From Bacillus tianshenii (lineage in GTDB: Bacteria; Bacillota; Bacilli; Bacillales; Bacillaceae_N): a stretch of 64,000 nt of DNA. Shown here piece after piece: positions 61,318-64,000 of the stretch (the first letter of the stretch is position 1; each line of letters begins with the position of its first letter). A program made the position numbers and the translations under genes. Location: contig CP129018.1 in assembly GCA_020524525.2 (NCBI GenBank), positions 186,001 through 250,000 of the forward strand, written 5' to 3'. The notes below the pieces were generated by a model. That model was not told where the DNA came from. It searched no databases and saw only the letters and a list, made by a program, of their open reading frames with translations.

Positions 61318-61455
61318 GTTTGATAAATTTTTAAAGACAAAGATAAAAAATGGGAATAATGGTATAGTATATATAGAATAATTAGTATCCTTTTCCTGTT
61401 ATTTCAAAAGGTTTAATTCTTTCAATAACAAAAGGAGAAGAATGGGGGAAATATA

Positions 61456-62409
61456 TTGTTTGGTTTAAAATCAGAGAATAAACGGTTAAGGGACGAAATT
61501 GAAGAGTTGAAAGCAGAATTAGCAAAAGCTAAAAGAACCGAAAATGAGCCAAATGTAAAAATGAAATCTTTCCTAGAGGATTTATATAATGATTTAACAT
61601 CAACAGTGAAAAAGCATGAGGCTGTAAATGGCCAGCATCATTTATTAGATGAGCTTGTCCGAAAGCTGAAAGACCGGTTTAATACAGTTAATGATTTAAG
61701 TCAGCAATCAAATGATAATTCAGAAACGATGGAGCAAAAAGGTGAAACACTTATCAGCTCCACAAATGAAATGGTAAAACAATCACAAGAAGGTCTCGAA
61801 GCCGTCAGCAAGGTGGAGGCGTTAATTAAGCAGCTTGGAGATCACTCGCAAGAAACATCGAAAAGCATGACCCAGCTCGGTGTTCGTTCAAAAGAGATTG
61901 AAGAAATTGTGAAAGTTATTAATGAAATTGCTGAACAAACGAACTTACTTGCTTTAAATGCTTCCATCGAAGCTGCACGGGCTGGAGAACACGGCAAAGG
62001 ATTTGCTGTTGTGGCCAACGAAGTGAGGAAGCTAGCTGAAAATACAGCTCAAAGTACAAAGCATATTGATGATTTGACGAAACGAATTCAACAGGAAATC
62101 GAAGAAGCGCTTCAAGATACGCAAGGCAGTATAAAATTCGTAAATGAAGGCATTGAGATGAGTACGACAACCACGGAAAAAATTAAATACATCCAACAGG
62201 TTATTGCGACTGTCCGTGGAGAAGTAGGAGACGTGCTTGACACAATTCAAGAACAAAAAACTTACAGCAAAAACGTTATGGAAGAAATTGCGACAACGCA
62301 AGAATTGTTTGAAGAAATCAATACCGCGCTCATTCATCATATTGAGGATGCACAGGAAGTTGATACGAAACTGGTTAACGAAATAAATATGATTAGCAGT
62401 ATGAAATAG
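61456..62409 (+). CDS. Soluble methyl-accepting chemotaxis-like protein
   Basis: A 317-residue chemoreceptor signalling protein without membrane segments. A short N-terminal coiled coil (about 4-30) leads to the MCP signalling domain with the conserved tip [20 protein letters not shown] and [19 protein letters not shown], then a long antiparallel helix. No PAS, globin or other sensor is seen, like B. subtilis YfmS. TTG start at 61456 with GGGGGAA upstream. It presumably couples to CheA/CheW in the cytoplasm; the stimulus is unknown. Confidence 0.87.
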   Translation: MFGLKSENKRLRDEIEELKAELAKAKRTENEPNVKMKSFLEDLYNDLTSTVKKHEAVNGQHHLLDELVRKLKDRFNTVNDLSQQSNDNSETMEQKGETLISSTNEMVKQSQEGLEAVSKVEALIKQLGDHSQETSKSMTQLGVRSKEIEEIVKVINEIAEQTNLLALNASIEAARAGEHGKGFAVVANEVRKLAENTAQSTKHIDDLTKRIQQEIEEALQDTQGSIKFVNEGIEMSTTTTEKIKYIQQVIATVRGEVGDVLDTIQEQKTYSKNVMEEIATTQELFEEINTALIHHIEDAQEVDTKLVNEINMISSMK

Positions 62410-62441
62410 AAAAGGCGTGGGGAATAAACCTCACGCCTTTT
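62410..62441. terminator. Bidirectional terminator MCP / DUF3813 gene
   Basis: AAAAGGCGTGGGG (62410-62422) pairs with CCTCACGCCTTTT (62429-62441), one G-U pair; U tracts on both strands. Confidence 0.85.
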
Positions 62442-62448
62442 CATATGT

Positions 62449-62664
62449 TTAATGTTTTATTGAGGAAGCAGCTTGGTCAAGCTTCTGCTGTAACTCACGT
62501 AATTGAGCACGTTCAGCGTTAGAAGATTGAGCAAAAGCTGATGAAAGGTTGTTTTTCGCTGTGGCTAGAGCTTGTTGTGTCTCTGCGTCAGACTGTGGTT
62601 GTTGCACAGCTTGTTCAGCACGATGAACGGCTTCTTCTGCTAGTTGGAAAAGTTTATTGCTCAT
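62449..62664 (-). CDS. Small helical protein, DUF3813-like
   Basis: A 71-residue soluble protein, Ala/Gln-rich and helical (FQLAEEAVHRAEQAVQQPQS, LATAKNNLSSAFAQSSNAER). It resembles the DUF3813 family of small Bacillus proteins as I recall it. It starts 3 bases after the preceding 50-residue gene, so the two form an operon. ATG with AGGGAG somewhat far upstream. Function unknown. Confidence 0.68.
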   Translation of the reverse strand: MSNKLFQLAEEAVHRAEQAVQQPQSDAETQQALATAKNNLSSAFAQSSNAERAQLRELQQKLDQAASSIKH

Positions 62665-62667
62665 CGT

Positions 62668-62820
62668 TTAGAGACTCCCTAATGATGTTTCATCAATTAA
62701 CTTTTCTTTTCGCTGTTGTGCTTCCTCCATAGTGGAGTAGTACGGAATACGTTCATCATGTTTTTTGACAGCATCAGCGCTCTGTTGTGCAAAACGTTTT
62801 GACTTATTGCGTTTGCTCAA
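62668..62820 (-). CDS. Small basic protein, unknown
   Basis: A 50-residue polar protein starting SKRNKSKRFAQQSADAVKKH and ending with a Glu/Lys-rich helix (STMEEAQQRKEKLIDE). I do not recognise a family. TTG 62820 has GGGGGGAA about 6 bases upstream; the frame is open back to 62853 but without an RBS there. It precedes the DUF3813-like gene by 3 bases, which supports real translation. Confidence 0.6.
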   Translation of the reverse strand: MSKRNKSKRFAQQSADAVKKHDERIPYYSTMEEAQQRKEKLIDETSLGSL

Positions 62821-62918
62821 GCGAATTCCCCCCAGATAGTTAAAGTGAGTCATTCATTTGACTCATTGTTAGTTTGTCCGTTCTGTAGAGGGACATGAAC
62901 GGCAATGAATGGGAGTCC

Positions 62919-63737
62919 TTATTTGACTGTAAGCGACAAGGCTTCTTCAAGAAATTGGGCAATACCATCATCTTCATTTGAAGCTGTAACTGTATTACTG
63001 ACAGCTTTTAATTCATCAATCGCGTTATCCATGGCAACACCGGTACCGGCATATTCAATCATTTCTAAGTCATTATCTTCATCTCCGAACGCAATAATCC
63101 GCTCACGTGGAATATTATAATAATTAGCCACTCTTTCAACACCGACGGCTTTATGGATACCTTTTTTTACAATTTCAATAACATGCCATGGGGCAGCCCA
63201 TTTGCGGTGCTCGATGACTTCAGCATGTGCGTCTGTTAAGTGCTCACGAATCGTATTTACTTTATCAAGGTCAGGGTAAATCAGCAATGATGTCGGTTCT
63301 TCAGTTAACAATTCGTCGAGCTTCCCTGATTGGATTTCAGGGTCGCCTAGGTTGAATAAATTAATAATCGCTTCGTCATGGTAATGAAAATATACTTTAT
63401 CTAAAACTTCCGCGATAATATTTTTAATTCCGAATTCTTCGCAGGCTCGAACAATCCGTTTTGTTGTTTCCTTAGAAAGCGTTGTATGATAGTTACCCCA
63501 ATCATTATCGAGAGGGTGATGAATGTGGGCACCATTAAAGTTAACAATAGGTGTATTTAATTCAAGCTGATCATAATACATTTTACTTGCTCGGTAAGGT
63601 CTGCCTGTTGCAATCATGACAACATGCCCTTGTTTTCTCGCTTCGAAAAGAGTCTGTTTTGTCCGCTTTGAAATGAGTTTTTCATCAGTTAATAGCGTTC
63701 CGTCTAAATCTAATACGATTAAATGGCGATCTCTCAT
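62919..63737 (-). CDS. yitU: HAD-superfamily (Cof-type) phosphatase YitU
   Basis: A 272-residue haloacid-dehalogenase hydrolase of the Cof subfamily. Motif I VLDLDGTLL (Asp10, Asp12), motif II MIATGRPYR, motif III Lys in VKKGIHKAVGVE, and motif IV IAFGDEDNDLEMIEYAGTGV are intact, with a type IIB cap between. B. subtilis YitU has been linked to dephosphorylation of a riboflavin-pathway intermediate; that role here is inferred from similarity and its place near yitT. ATG start. Confidence 0.88.
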   Translation of the reverse strand: MRDRHLIVLDLDGTLLTDEKLISKRTKQTLFEARKQGHVVMIATGRPYRASKMYYDQLELNTPIVNFNGAHIHHPLDNDWGNYHTTLSKETTKRIVRACEEFGIKNIIAEVLDKVYFHYHDEAIINLFNLGDPEIQSGKLDELLTEEPTSLLIYPDLDKVNTIREHLTDAHAEVIEHRKWAAPWHVIEIVKKGIHKAVGVERVANYYNIPRERIIAFGDEDNDLEMIEYAGTGVAMDNAIDELKAVSNTVTASNEDDGIAQFLEEALSLTVK

Positions 63738-63931
63738 AATTCGGTAATCAGTCCCTTCTCTAAAGTAGCTTGCTATTATGGCTATATAGGTAGCTTATTC
63801 CCATTATAAAGCAAGAATGTTATCTAAGTGTAAAGAGATGCTTGAGCAGGCGTAATTTTGTTGGGAATGTTTTAGGGAATGAAAGGGTGGGTACTTAGAT
63901 TATAAGAGGTAAAACTTAAAGGAGGAAGTTA

Positions 63932-64000
63932 ATGATGAGAAGACGTACTGTAGCAATGTTGGCAGGCGTAGGAGCAGCTACAGCAGTGACAGCTGTTATG
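63932..64000 (+). CDS. N-terminus of an Arg-rich, hydrophobic small protein (partial)
   Basis: A reading frame that begins MMRRRTVAMLAGVGAATAVT and runs off the right edge. AAAGGAGG lies 6 bases upstream, a very strong RBS. A basic start followed by an Ala/Gly/Val-rich hydrophobic stretch suggests a signal peptide or a single membrane anchor. Identity cannot be decided from 23 codons. Confidence 0.6.
   Translation, partial: MMRRRTVAMLAGVGAATAVTAVM

Noticed and set aside
1-64000. tRNA, rRNA, CRISPR, prophage or insertion-sequence features
   Set aside because: No cloverleaf, rRNA core sequence, regular spacer-repeat array, integrase or transposase frame was recognised anywhere in the window.

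Overview
The window is chromosomal DNA of an aerobic, endospore-forming Bacillaceae. AT-rich genes with strong AGGAGG-type ribosome binding sites, frequent TTG/GTG starts, sporulation and germination genes (gerP, spoVA, sda, a Spo0E phosphatase, asnO), the competence regulator comK and a SAM riboswitch all point there. Gene order follows the Bacillus subtilis hemH-hemY / yhf / comK-yhj / addBA-sbcDC / yis-gerP / yit segment with insertions, deletions and lineage-specific blocks. No rRNA, tRNA, CRISPR array, prophage or insertion sequence was seen.

Layout. 1-1.5 kb: end of hemH, then hemY. 1.6-4.7 kb: cstA and a two-gene cassette of a small CC-ending protein plus an ArsA-like ATPase. 4.7-8.6 kb: yhfH (42 aa), yhfI, lplJ and lcfB, the last with a near-perfect FadR operator. 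8.9-11.7 kb: a lipoprotein-permease-ATPase ABC importer. 11.9-16.1 kb: a GH18 hydrolase with SLH repeats, azlCD and the membrane protease yhfN. 16.1-18 kb: isocitrate lyase aceA behind a 636-bp region that holds a cre site, operator-like palindromes and the decayed remains of a malate synthase gene. 18.1-21.4 kb: an IDEAL-domain protein, a membrane protein, a short comK, yhjD (with a LexA-type box), yhjE and a SipV-type signal peptidase. 21.6-24.7 kb: an RND exporter.

24.9-37.1 kb is a DNA-repair block, addB-addA-sbcD-sbcC-yisB, tightly packed on the + strand. 37.1-39.1 kb is the complete gerPA-PF operon on the - strand; gerPD is only 58 codons. 39.3-46 kb: an acyl-CoA ligase, yisI (Spo0E-like, about 55 aa), yisK, an SDR without the usual Tyr/Lys pair, yisL and asnO. 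46.1-48 kb: glnK-amtB with two TGTNA-N7-TNACA nitrogen boxes. 48.1-52.5 kb is a sporulation-flavoured accessory block: a YhcN-type lipoprotein, spoVAC and spoVAE without spoVAD, a YukJ protein, sda overlapping an XRE-PAS regulator, and a divergent soluble histidine kinase.

52.6-58.1 kb: yitJ-metH on the - strand behind a classical S-box riboswitch and terminator. 58.2-64 kb: a DUF3941 mini-protein, a DegV protein (yitS position), yitT, a BsuPI-type lipoprotein (ipi position), a soluble chemoreceptor-like protein, two small proteins, yitU, and the start of an Arg-rich hydrophobic protein cut by the window edge.

Co-functioning sets: AddAB, SbcCD and YisB in break processing; GerP in coat permeability to germinants; Sda, the Spo0E phosphatase and possibly the soluble kinase in sporulation entry; YitJ and MetH in methionine synthesis and methyl-folate supply; GlnK and AmtB in ammonium uptake. 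The points most worth a second look are the malate synthase remnant beside an intact aceA, a ComK lacking the C-terminal tail, the spoVAC-spoVAE cassette without spoVAD, the sda/XRE-PAS/kinase module and the CC-tail/ArsA cassette. Family and B. subtilis comparisons are from memory; no search was run.
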